NCBI GenBank assembly: GCA_049522565.1
Contig: JBEKNT010000347.1
Coordinates: 1 to 7,604 of the forward strand
From: JASHVB01 sp049522565
GTDB lineage: Bacteria > Pseudomonadota > Alphaproteobacteria > Acetobacterales > Acetobacteraceae
Direction of reading: 5' to 3'
DNA length: 7,604 bases
The notes under the pieces are model-generated. The model ran no database searches and was not told the origin of the DNA. It saw only the letters and a list, made by a program, of their open reading frames with translations. The position numbers and the translations under genes are program-made. This document shows, in pieces, positions 1 to 6,321 of the stretch. The stretch's first letter is position 1; each line of letters begins with the position of its first letter.

Positions 1-1
1 T

Positions 2-586
2 GGCGTCGCCGGCACGAATGCCGCACGGGTGGCGCTCGGGATGGAGGCCTCCGTCACGGTGATCGACAAGTCGCTCGCGCGCCTGCGGGCATTGGACATG
101 CAATTCGGGCCGGGTCTGCGGACCTTGTTCGCCACCGTGGATGCGATCGAGAACGCGGTCGTGCAGGCCGACCTGGTTATCGGCGCGGTCCTGGTGCCGG
201 GTGCCGCGACGCCAAAGCTGGTCAGCCGCGATCTGCTGCGCCGCATGAAGCCGGGATCGGTGCTGGTCGATATTTCCGTCGACCAGGGCGGCTGCTTCGA
301 AACCAGTCGGCCCACCACGCACGCGCAACCGACATACGTGGTGGACGGCGTGATCCATTATTGCGTGGCCAATATGCCTGGTGCGGTGGCGCGCACCTCA
401 ACGCTCGCTCTCAACAACGCCACGCTCCCGTTCGTCCTTGCACTGGCCGACCTGGGCTGGAAGCGCGCGCTGACGGACGATCCCCATCTACGCGCCGGCC
501 TGAATGTGCACGACGGCCGCATCGTTCATCCAACAGTGGCAGAGGCCATCGCGCTGCCGTGTCATGCGCTGACGCTGACAGCCTAG
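2..586 (+). CDS. ald: Alanine dehydrogenase, C-terminal part (5' end outside window)
   Basis: NAD-dependent oxidative deamination of L-alanine to pyruvate, ammonia and NADH (EC 1.4.1.1), a cytosolic enzyme. The frame is open from base 2 and gives 194 residues. It begins inside the Rossmann glycine loop (GVAGTNAARVALGM), followed by the strand ending VTVID, whose Asp normally binds the adenosine ribose of NAD. Further on are SVDQGGCFETS, containing the conserved catalytic-domain Asp of the family, and NMPGAVARTSTLALNNATLPF-type sequence, both diagnostic of alanine dehydrogenase rather than general transhydrogenase. The N-terminal substrate domain, with its catalytic Lys and His, lies upstream of the window. 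The GTG at 29 is an internal codon, not the start. The stop (TAG 584-586) sits in a 33-bp tandem repeat, and the next gene starts 81 bases later in the same frame. Pairing with an aspartate decarboxylase suggests catabolic use, draining the alanine made from aspartate. Confidence 0.93.
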   Translation, partial: GVAGTNAARVALGMEASVTVIDKSLARLRALDMQFGPGLRTLFATVDAIENAVVQADLVIGAVLVPGAATPKLVSRDLLRRMKPGSVLVDISVDQGGCFETSRPTTHAQPTYVVDGVIHYCVANMPGAVARTSTLALNNATLPFVLALADLGWKRALTDDPHLRAGLNVHDGRIVHPTVAEAIALPCHALTLTA

Positions 587-624
587 CAGCGGTGTCATGC
601 GCTGACGCTGGCAGCCTGGCAGCG
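559..624. repeat. 33-bp tandem duplication spanning the ald stop codon
   Basis: Bases 559-591 and 592-624 are direct repeats differing at two positions (31 of 33 identical, both differences A in copy 1 and G in copy 2). The unit length is a multiple of three. Copy 1 encodes the last residues of alanine dehydrogenase (CHALTLTA) and its TAG stop; in copy 2 the equivalent codon is TGG. This looks like a local slippage or unequal-exchange duplication of the gene's 3' end. Confidence 0.9.
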
Positions 625-654
625 CCAGGGGCATTGCCGGAACCGCCGAGGGAC

Positions 655-661
655 GAGGAGG
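655..661 (+). promoter_or_regulatory. Ribosome binding site of aspartate 4-decarboxylase
   Basis: A purine-rich GAGGAGG core ends six bases before the ATG at 668. It fixes this ATG as the start and shows that the second gene has its own initiation signal although its frame is the same as that of the preceding gene. Confidence 0.75.
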
Positions 662-667
662 CATCCG

Positions 668-2305
668 ATGGAGTACGCCAGTCTAGCGAAGCTCGCCAAT
701 TTGAGCCCGTTCGAACTCAAGGACACGCTGATCCAGCTCGCTTCCAGTCACGCCGAACGGATGATGCTCAATGCCGGTCGCGGCAATCCGAATTGGCTCG
801 CAATAATCCCCCGGCACGGCTTTTTCACGCTTGGCCAGTTCGCCGTGGAAGAGGCCGAGCGGTCCTACGGTTACCTGCGGCAAGGTGTGGGCGGCTTGCC
901 GGAGCGGATCGGGATCGAGGCCCGCTTCGAGGTCTTCCTCGCGAGGGACAGGGGGTCAACCGGAGGAGCGTTCCTCAAGGCGGCCCTCTCCTATGCGCGG
1001 GATGCGCTCGGCCTGCCGGTGGAAGGCGTCCTGTATGAAATGGTCGAGGCGATCCTCGGCTGTCAGTACCCGGTGCCGCCCCGGATGCTCCCCCATAGCG
1101 AGGAGATCGTTCGCCAGTACTTGCTCAAGGAGATGACAGCCGGACGGCCGATCTCAGGCAAGGTCGATCTGTTCGCGACCGAAGGAGGTGCCGCCGCGAT
1201 CACCTACGTCTTCAACACGCTGCGCGAAAATCGGCTGATTGCGCCGGGTGATTCCATCGCCCTCGGCATGCCCATCTTTACGCCTTACATCGAGATCCCC
1301 CAGCTCGCTGATTATCAGCTCGTCGAGATTCTGCTCGAGGCGGATGAGGCGAAACGATGGCAATACCCCGATCGCGAGATCGACAAGCTCGCCGACCCGA
1401 GCGTCAAGGCGTTCTTCCTGGTCAACCCTGGCAACCCGACCTCGGTCAAGATCAGCGATGAGCGGCTTTCCAGGATCGCACGCCTGGTTGAGGAGCGGCG
1501 TCCCGATCTTATCATTCTGAGCGACGACGTTTACGGTACCTTCGCCGATGACTTCGTTTCCCTGTTCACGACATGTCCGCACAACACCATCCTCGCATAC
1601 TCCTACTCCAAGTATTTCGGCGCCACCGGTTGGCGCCTGGGCGTCATCGCGGTGCATGAAGACAACGTGCTCGACCGGCGGCTTGCGGCGCTGCCGCAGG
1701 GCGACCTCGCGGCACTCGATGACCGCTACAAGAGCCTGGTTGCCGAGCCCCGGAAGCTGAAGTTCATCGATCGGCTGGTCGCCGATAGCCGCTCTGTCGG
1801 ATTGCACCATGTCGCCGGTCTCTCCGGCCCGCAGCAAGTGCAGATGGCGCTGTTTTCGCTGTTCGCATTGATCGATGAGCGGGACGAGTACAAAGCTGAG
1901 ATGAAGCATATCATCCGGCAACGCTATCACAACCTCTACCGGCACGTGGGCGTGGACCGCAGCGACGATGTCAATGGGGTCGACTATTATACGCTCATTG
2001 ACCTGGAGAAGCTGGGAGAACAACGGTACGGGCGCGTTTTCGCCGATTGGCTGCTCGCCAACAAGGAGCCGACGGAGCCGCTCGCACGGCTTGCCGACGA
2101 GGGCGGGGTTGTCCTGCTGCCCGGCCAGGGCTTTGGAACGCTGCATCCTTCGGCGCGCGTCTCGCTCGCGAATCTGCGCGACGTGGACTACGCGCGGATC
2201 GGCGAGGTCGTGAGTGCGATTCTGGACAAGTACCATCAGGAGTTTACCCAGGCCGGCGGAGCCACCACGTCGCCGCCGCAACAGGTGGCAGCGGCGCGCG
2301 GCTGA
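668..2305 (+). CDS. aspD: Aspartate 4-decarboxylase (bifunctional aspartate aminotransferase/beta-decarboxylase)
   Basis: PLP enzyme of aminotransferase fold type I that converts L-aspartate to L-alanine and CO2 (EC 4.1.1.12), with side aminotransferase activity. At 545 residues it matches the family, which is longer than ordinary aspartate aminotransferases because of an extended N-terminal region. Visible motifs: NAGRGNPNW near residue 35 (substrate-side arm), GCQYPVPPRMLPHSEEIV at 131-148, the TEGGAAAITYVFNTL cofactor-binding turn at 171-185, NPGNPTS at 253-259, DDVYG at 286-290, and the Schiff-base lysine Lys315 in SYSKYFGATGWR. Arg497 (HPSARVSL) is the expected carboxylate-binding arginine. 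Residue numbering coincides with characterised members of the family as I recall them. The gene follows ald on the same strand, probably as one operon. The aspartate:alanine antiporter AspT, often its partner, is not in the window. The last 20 or so residues are a low-complexity tail (Gly, Ala, Thr, Pro, Gln). Confidence 0.95.
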   Translation: MEYASLAKLANLSPFELKDTLIQLASSHAERMMLNAGRGNPNWLAIIPRHGFFTLGQFAVEEAERSYGYLRQGVGGLPERIGIEARFEVFLARDRGSTGGAFLKAALSYARDALGLPVEGVLYEMVEAILGCQYPVPPRMLPHSEEIVRQYLLKEMTAGRPISGKVDLFATEGGAAAITYVFNTLRENRLIAPGDSIALGMPIFTPYIEIPQLADYQLVEILLEADEAKRWQYPDREIDKLADPSVKAFFLVNPGNPTSVKISDERLSRIARLVEERRPDLIILSDDVYGTFADDFVSLFTTCPHNTILAYSYSKYFGATGWRLGVIAVHEDNVLDRRLAALPQGDLAALDDRYKSLVAEPRKLKFIDRLVADSRSVGLHHVAGLSGPQQVQMALFSLFALIDERDEYKAEMKHIIRQRYHNLYRHVGVDRSDDVNGVDYYTLIDLEKLGEQRYGRVFADWLLANKEPTEPLARLADEGGVVLLPGQGFGTLHPSARVSLANLRDVDYARIGEVVSAILDKYHQEFTQAGGATTSPPQQVAAARG

Positions 2306-2322
2306 ACGCTGAACAGAAGCCT

Positions 2323-2425
2323 CCCCCTCCCCTTGAGGGAGGGGGGTAGGGGAGGGGTGTGAACAGGCACCGTCCGCGGCTGTACGCACCCCTCCCCCCA
2401 TCCCCCTCCCTCAAGGGGAGGGGGG
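2323..2425. repeat. Long inverted repeat with two GC hairpins and G-quadruplex motifs; probable bidirectional terminator
   Basis: A 23-base unit at 2323-2345 recurs as its exact reverse complement at 2402-2424. Complementarity continues inwards, with a one-base bulge and mismatches, to 2359 and 2387, leaving a loop of about 27 bases. Each unit is itself a hairpin with a 9-bp stem (CCCCCTCCC/GGGAGGGGG) and a 5-base loop. The inner part of each arm has four runs of three or more G with 1-2 base loops: 2337-2357 on the + strand and 2389-2410 on the - strand. It lies in the 138-base gap between the convergent aspD and tenA genes. Because it is symmetric, each incoming transcript meets nearly the same RNA sequence. 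There is no T-tract typical of intrinsic terminators, so a terminator or mRNA 3'-end barrier role is inferred. It may belong to a dispersed repeat family. Confidence 0.8.
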
Positions 2426-2443
2426 ATTCCGCACGCAGGCCCC

Positions 2444-3112
2444 TTACACCTGCGGCCAGCCGCGCTGCTGGTAGGCACCGTCCCAGAACAGCCACTCGTA
2501 TTGGGTCGATCGCACGAACGCGGTCAGCATTAGCGCCTGGATCGCCGGCGTGGTCGCCGCCGCGGCACGGTCGGTGATGCCGATCACCGTGCGGACCGCC
2601 TCGCCGAAGGCAACGTCGGCATAGGTGTCGATCCACGCGCGATATGGATTGGCGGCGTCGGCGCGGCGGGCGATGGCGCTGCCCACATCCCAATAGATCC
2701 AGAAGCATGGCAGCAGCGCCGCCACCAGCACTTCCCACGGTTCATGATATGCCGTGGCGAGCAGGAAATTCGTGTAGGCAAGACAATCCGGGGACGGTTC
2801 GGCGTTCGCGACACGCGCCGCATCCACGCCGAACTGTGCCAGGTATTGCGCGTGCAGCGCCTGTTCCACCGCCACCGCCTCCAGCGCGCAGGAGGCGAAC
2901 GCGTGCAGCACTGCGCCATCCGGCCCGCGCGCGCCGGCCAGCGCCAGGATGCGCGCGTACTGTCCGAGATACAGCGCATCCTGCACGATATAGCCGCGAA
3001 ACCGCTCGGTGCTCAGCGTGCCGCCGGCGAGTTCGGTGTTGAACGGCAGGGCATGGATCGCTCCGCGCAAGCGGGAAACCCGTTCCCATGCCGTATCGGA
3101 AAATTGGTTCAT
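2444..3112 (-). CDS. tenA: Thiaminase II family protein TenA (aminopyrimidine aminohydrolase)
   Basis: Hydrolyses 4-amino-5-aminomethyl-2-methylpyrimidine, a thiamine breakdown product, to HMP (EC 3.5.99.2), and can cleave thiamine itself. It is cytosolic and all-helical. The 222-residue length is typical. The catalytic set lines up with the Bacillus subtilis enzyme, each shifted by one residue: Asp45 (YIVQD), Tyr113 (CLAYTN), Cys136 (LLPCFWIY, the nucleophile) and Glu206 (QYEWLFWD). The ATG at 3112 is preferred over an in-frame ATG at 3136: it gives the usual N-terminus (MNQFSDTAWERV) and overlaps the thiD stop as ATGA, and AGGAGG-like sequence lies 10 bases upstream. The 4-base overlap implies translational coupling with thiD, and both enzymes act consecutively in pyrimidine salvage (TenA product HMP is the ThiD substrate). 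Confidence 0.94.
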   Translation of the reverse strand: MNQFSDTAWERVSRLRGAIHALPFNTELAGGTLSTERFRGYIVQDALYLGQYARILALAGARGPDGAVLHAFASCALEAVAVEQALHAQYLAQFGVDAARVANAEPSPDCLAYTNFLLATAYHEPWEVLVAALLPCFWIYWDVGSAIARRADAANPYRAWIDTYADVAFGEAVRTVIGITDRAAAATTPAIQALMLTAFVRSTQYEWLFWDGAYQQRGWPQV

Positions 3113-3933
3113 GGCGCGCCGCCCTCCGTCGTCCAAAGCGCATGGAAATGATGCACCGGCCCGCGTCCGCTGCCCACCGTCAGCCGATCGCTCGCGGCCA
3201 GCGCGGCGGTCAGGTACGCTTTGGCGCGGCGGGCCGCCTCGGGCAACGGATACCGCGGCAGCAATGCGGCGATCGCCGCCGACAGCGTGCAGCCGGTGCC
3301 GTGCGTATTGCGCGTGACGATGCGGCGGGCCGGCAGCTCGATCACGTCGCTGCCGTCGAACAGCAGGTCCGGACTGTCGGTGCTGTCGAGCGCCCCGCCC
3401 TTCAACAGCACCGCCTGCGCGCCGAGGCGATACAGCGCCCGCACGGTGCGGTGCATCTCGGCGAGCGTGGTTGGCGCGGTTTCGCCGCAGAGTACCGCAG
3501 CCTCGGGCAGATTGGGCGTGATCACCGTCGCCAGCGGCAGCAACTGTTCGCGAATGGCGGCAATGGCATCGTCCTGCAACAGCCGGTCGCCGCTCTTCGC
3601 CACCATCACCGGATCGAGCACGACGTTGCGCGGTGCGTAGTGCCGCAGCCGGTCGGCGATCGCCGACGCGACCGCTGCCGTCGCGACCATGCCGAGCTTC
3701 ACCGCATCGATGCGCAAATCGTCGAACACGGCGTCGATCTGGTCGGCGACGAATGCCGGTTCCACCACGGTGAACCTGCGCACGCCCCGGGTGTTCTGCG
3801 CGGTCAGCGCGGTAATGACCGAGGCGCCGTAAACGCCAAGCGCCGAGAACGTCTTCAAATCGGCCTGGATGCCGGCGCCACCGCTCGGATCGGAACCGGC
3901 GATCGTCAGCACATTGGGTATCACGTCAGGCAT
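3109..3933 (-). CDS. thiD: Hydroxymethylpyrimidine/phosphomethylpyrimidine kinase
   Basis: Phosphorylates HMP to HMP-P and then to HMP-PP (EC 2.7.1.49 and 2.7.4.7), the pyrimidine half used by thiamine phosphate synthase. Ribokinase-like fold, 274 residues, the normal length for a stand-alone ThiD. Motifs: IAGSDPSGGAGIQADLK at 11-27 (substrate loop), KLGMV at 79-83, VLDPVMVAKSGDRLL at 105-119, TPNLPEAAVL at 139-148, LLKGG at 176-180, and HGTGCTLSAAIA at 211-222 with the GTGC anion hole, catalytic Cys215 and ATP-site helix. The chosen ATG at 3933 gives the family's usual N-terminus and has GGGAGAAG six bases upstream. An in-frame ATG at 3993 would add a basic 20-residue extension with no similarity to the family. 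It is first in the thiD-tenA unit and divergent from the alpha/beta hydrolase gene. No ThiE domain is fused. Confidence 0.96.
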   Translation of the reverse strand: MPDVIPNVLTIAGSDPSGGAGIQADLKTFSALGVYGASVITALTAQNTRGVRRFTVVEPAFVADQIDAVFDDLRIDAVKLGMVATAAVASAIADRLRHYAPRNVVLDPVMVAKSGDRLLQDDAIAAIREQLLPLATVITPNLPEAAVLCGETAPTTLAEMHRTVRALYRLGAQAVLLKGGALDSTDSPDLLFDGSDVIELPARRIVTRNTHGTGCTLSAAIAALLPRYPLPEAARRAKAYLTAALAASDRLTVGSGRGPVHHFHALWTTEGGAP

Positions 3934-4023
3934 CGTCTTCTCCCAGCCTCGCTGCCGTCGCCGCTTGACGCTGCCGCGGCGCGCGCCGAACATTTTTCCC
4001 CCGCGCTATCCAGGAGGCGTCGC
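3934..4023. promoter_or_regulatory. Divergent intergenic region between thiD and the alpha/beta hydrolase gene
   Basis: These 90 bases must carry the start signals for both directions. Towards the + strand, TTGACG at 3965-3970 followed after 18 bases by AACATT (3989-3994) could be a weak sigma-70 promoter, but the -10 match is poor. A strong AGGAGG at 4012-4017, six bases before the ATG at 4024, sets the hydrolase start. Towards the - strand, the thiD ribosome site lies at 3944-3938. I see no TPP riboswitch signature, and the gap is too short for a complete one plus a promoter. Confidence 0.4.
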
Positions 4024-4845
4024 ATGGGCGAATCACGGTATTTCACCGCCAGCGACGGCATCCGCATCCACTACACCATCGACGATTTCGCGCCGCCCTG
4101 GAAGCCGCGCGACACCGTGCTGCTGCTGCACGCGGCGATGGGCAGCATGAACCGCATGTATGCCTGGGTGCCGATCCTGGCGGCGCAGTATCGCGTGGTG
4201 CGCTGGGACATGCGCGGCCACGGCCTGTCGCAAATTCCCGGCGAGGGCGGGTTGTCGATCGAGCGGCTGGGTCGCGACGTGGTGGACCTGCTGGACACGC
4301 TCGGCGTGGACCAGGCGCATCTTGCCGGATCGTCGGCCGGCGGCATTGTCGCGCTGTACACCGCGATCACCAGTCCGGACCGGGTGAAGACGCTGGCCGG
4401 CTACGCCACCATTCCGGGACTGCAATCATCCGCCGGCCATACCGACTATACCGCCTGGGTGCAGGGGCTGGTCACCGAGGGGGTAAAGCCGTTCCTGCGC
4501 CGCACCATCGCCACGCGCTTCGACCTGACGCAGGTCGAACCGGGTTTCGTCGAATGGTTCCTCGACGATGCGGCCCGCAACGATGCGCCGTTCCTGGCGC
4601 GCTATGTCACCTTGATGTCGCGGGTGGATTTCACCGACCGGCTGGGCGAGGTGCGCTGCCCGTGCCTGTTCGTGCTGCCCGGCGGCGATCCGCTGCACAC
4701 CGCCGATCATTACGACGTCCTGAAGCGCGTGCCACGGCAGGAAATGCTGAGCTACGCCGGCCTGCCGCACAACATCACCGACGCCGTGCCGCAGCGCTGT
4801 GCCGCGGACCTGCTGGCATTTCTCAACCGGCATTGCGTCGCCTGA
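4024..4845 (+). CDS. Alpha/beta hydrolase, 3-oxoadipate enol-lactonase (PcaD)-like
   Basis: Cytosolic serine hydrolase of the alpha/beta fold, 273 residues, no signal peptide or membrane segment. The catalytic triad is readable: nucleophile Ser104 in GSSAGG, acid Asp222 in LPGGDPL, and His249 in GLPHNITD. The oxyanion region is LLLHAAMGS at 33-41 instead of the common HG motif. The stretch from RVVRWDMRGHGLS through SIERLGRDVVDLLDTLGV to the nucleophile elbow resembles PcaD, which opens 3-oxoadipate enol-lactone in the beta-ketoadipate pathway. The PcaI-like subunit downstream supports that reading. The cap sequence (140-200) is not diagnostic, so other small-ester, lactone or amide substrates are possible, including a role with the divergent thiamine salvage genes. 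The start is fixed by AGGAGG at 4012-4017. The reading frame is open far upstream, but that part is antisense to thiD and not used. The next gene begins 22 bases after the stop. Confidence 0.85.
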   Translation: MGESRYFTASDGIRIHYTIDDFAPPWKPRDTVLLLHAAMGSMNRMYAWVPILAAQYRVVRWDMRGHGLSQIPGEGGLSIERLGRDVVDLLDTLGVDQAHLAGSSAGGIVALYTAITSPDRVKTLAGYATIPGLQSSAGHTDYTAWVQGLVTEGVKPFLRRTIATRFDLTQVEPGFVEWFLDDAARNDAPFLARYVTLMSRVDFTDRLGEVRCPCLFVLPGGDPLHTADHYDVLKRVPRQEMLSYAGLPHNITDAVPQRCAADLLAFLNRHCVA

Positions 4846-4867
4846 GAGCAGATGTCGGGGGGTAGAA

Positions 4868-5482
4868 ATGACCGTGATCTTCGAAGTGCGTCCGGGCGAG
4901 GGCATCGTGGGAGGGCTGGAGGTCGGCGGGCGGAGCACAACACTTCTGTCGTGCATGGGAATTGCAATGGCCAACCGGACGAGCCAGCGCGGCGGCCTCT
5001 ACCACTATTCCGCAAAATCTCTGAACCATCCGAACGTGCAGGCGGTCATTCGACAAATGGCCAACGACATGACCGCGACCGAGTGGTTCGTGACCACCGC
5101 GTGGGTGGACCCGATGTTCCCTGCGTTCGGGCAGGGGTCGGATGCGGAAGATGTTGCCGAAGTCATCCAGTTCGTGAAGGGCTGCGCGGGCAGCAGGACA
5201 AAGGACCACACCGAGGATCACGAACCGCGCGTCGGCGCCACATTCTATTGGGAGAAAGGCGTGCCGGTGTACAACGGAATGGATTTCCGGCCGCCCGGGC
5301 GCAGTGGCGGGATAGCGAAGCTGGAGGAGACGTACAGTATCAAATACCGCAAGCTTGACGGCGATGTCTGGTACTATGGCGCCAACTGCGACATGCGTTT
5401 CAGATGGACGCAGGTCGTCACCACGGACGTTGCGACGAGCGCTCCACGCGTCGAGAGCAAGGCGCCTGCGTCGTCTGCCTGA
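4868..5482 (+). CDS. Uncharacterised protein with a CheD-like catalytic motif (candidate glutamine deamidase fold)
   Basis: A 204-residue soluble protein that I do not recognise as a named family. Start ATG 4868 follows a G-run at 4857-4862; an in-frame ATG at 4799 would overlap the hydrolase and is less likely. The N-terminus (TVIFEVRPGEGIVGGLEVGG) reads like the first strands of CheD. Then STTLLSC places Ser23 and Cys29, and RGGLYHY places His46. In Thermotoga CheD the catalytic residues are Thr21, Cys27 and His44: the same 6- and 17-residue spacings. A helix (HPNVQAVIRQMANDM) follows, as in CheD, and then WFVTTAWVD; a second helix is AEDVAEVIQFVKG at 97-109. The CheD phosphatase-binding and chemotaxis context is absent, and the C-terminal 20 residues are low complexity. 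Codons such as ACA, ATT, AAA, TCT and CGA are more frequent than in neighbours. Co-transcription with the upstream hydrolase is likely. Deamidase or other Cys-His hydrolase activity is inference. Confidence 0.8.
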   Translation: MTVIFEVRPGEGIVGGLEVGGRSTTLLSCMGIAMANRTSQRGGLYHYSAKSLNHPNVQAVIRQMANDMTATEWFVTTAWVDPMFPAFGQGSDAEDVAEVIQFVKGCAGSRTKDHTEDHEPRVGATFYWEKGVPVYNGMDFRPPGRSGGIAKLEETYSIKYRKLDGDVWYYGANCDMRFRWTQVVTTDVATSAPRVESKAPASSA

Positions 5483-5637
5483 CCAGCGCTGCACGGCACA
5501 TCGCATCTGTCATGTCCCGGTCGGGTTGATCGCCGGGGTCGCGGCTTCCAGCGACGGGCAGCGGTCTGGCGGATAGTGCCCGCCGGCGCTACACCTGACC
5601 CGCAGCGCTCCAGGAAACGCGACGGGGTACATAACGT
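5483..5637. other. Intergenic leader before the CoA-transferase gene
   Basis: This 155-base gap has no credible coding sequence or RNA gene. It is large enough for a promoter and operator for the pcaI-like gene, but I could not identify convincing -35 and -10 hexamers. Upstream of the ATG at 5638 there is only a distant purine run (GACGGGG, about 13 bases away), a weak ribosome site. A small GGCGG/CCGCC hairpin at 5568-5584 is too short to interpret. Confidence 0.4.
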
Positions 5638-6321
5638 ATGATCAACAAGATCGTCCAGGACATGGCCGACGCCATGGCGGGCATCGAGGACGGTTCCACC
5701 GTGCTGATCGGCGGCTTCGGCGCCGTCGGCCAGCCCAACGCACTGATCGACGGCCTGATCCACCAGGGCGCCAGGAACCTGACGGTCGCCGCCAACAACG
5801 CCGGCGTCGGCCATGTCGGCCTGGCGCGGCTGATGGAACTCGGCCGGGTGCGCAAGATCGTCTGTTCGTTTCCGCGTTCTTCGGATCCGGTGGTGTTCGA
5901 GACGCTGTATCGGGCGGGGAAGATCGAGTTGGAGATCGTGCCGCAGGGTACGCTGGCGGAACGCATGCGCGCCGCCGGCGCCGGGGTGCCGGCGTTCTTC
6001 ACCGCCACCGGCGTCGGCACCAAGATGGCGCTCGGCAAGGAGCATCGCGAAATCGACGGCCGCACCTACATCCTCGAGCAATCGCTGCCCGGCGACGTGG
6101 CGCTGGTGGAAGCCTGGGAGGCCGATCGCTGGGGCAACCTGACGTACCGCGAGTCGGGCCGTAACTTCAATCCGGTGATCGCCATGGCGGCGAAGCTCAC
6201 CATCGTGCAGACCCAGCATGTGCGCGAATTGGGCGAGCTGAATCCGGATCACGTGGTGACTCCGGGCATCTTCGTGGATCGCGTGCTGCACGTGCCGTAC
6301 GGGGATCCGACGGGGTTCTAG
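5638..6321 (+). CDS. pcaI: 3-oxoadipate CoA-transferase, subunit A
   Basis: A subunit of a family I CoA-transferase (EC 2.8.3.6 in the pca pathway), which moves CoA from succinyl-CoA to 3-oxoadipate. The 227 residues are full length for this subunit. Evidence: MINKIVQDMADAMAGIEDGS start, the family signature VLIGGFGAVGQP at 22-33, NNAGVGHVGLARL at 53-65, KIVCSFPRSSDPVVFETLYR at 73-92, ELEIVPQGTLAERMRAAGAG at 97-116, DRWGNLTYR at 163-171 and the terminal VTPGIFVDRVL. These match PcaI more closely than acetoacetate (AtoD) or 3-oxoacid (ScoA) subunits, though these relatives overlap in sequence and substrate. The B subunit, which supplies the catalytic Glu and normally follows within a few bases, is absent: a flavoprotein gene starts 36 bases downstream. 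The partner must be encoded elsewhere, or the protein acts in another complex, or the gene is a remnant. Confidence 0.86.
   Translation: MINKIVQDMADAMAGIEDGSTVLIGGFGAVGQPNALIDGLIHQGARNLTVAANNAGVGHVGLARLMELGRVRKIVCSFPRSSDPVVFETLYRAGKIELEIVPQGTLAERMRAAGAGVPAFFTATGVGTKMALGKEHREIDGRTYILEQSLPGDVALVEAWEADRWGNLTYRESGRNFNPVIAMAAKLTIVQTQHVRELGELNPDHVVTPGIFVDRVLHVPYGDPTGF

Noticed and set aside
361..1038. 225-codon + strand open frame overlapping the ald end and aspD start
   Set aside because: Out of frame with both recognised enzymes, with low-complexity Arg/Ala/Gly translation created by GC bias and the 33-bp repeat.
1154..2401. 415-codon - strand open frame opposite aspD
   Set aside because: Typical antisense shadow of a high-GC gene: compositionally biased translation with no motifs, and aspD is unambiguous on the other strand.
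2323..2425. Insertion-sequence terminal inverted repeats
   Set aside because: Only 27 to 56 bases separate the arms, there is no transposase, and no flanking target duplication was seen; it fits an intergenic structured repeat better.
3088..4023. Open + strand frame extending the alpha/beta hydrolase about 310 codons upstream
   Set aside because: It runs antisense to thiD, which has all family motifs; the sequence is Arg/Gln/His-rich and without recognisable domains. The AGGAGG at 4012-4017 and the family N-terminus place the start at 4024.
3934..4023. TPP riboswitch before thiD
   Set aside because: None of the conserved thi-box segments was seen on the - strand, and 90 bases are too few for the element plus a promoter.
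5568..5584. GGCGG/CCGCC hairpin upstream of the CoA-transferase gene
   Set aside because: A five-base stem in GC-rich DNA is expected by chance, and no T-tract or operator pattern accompanies it.
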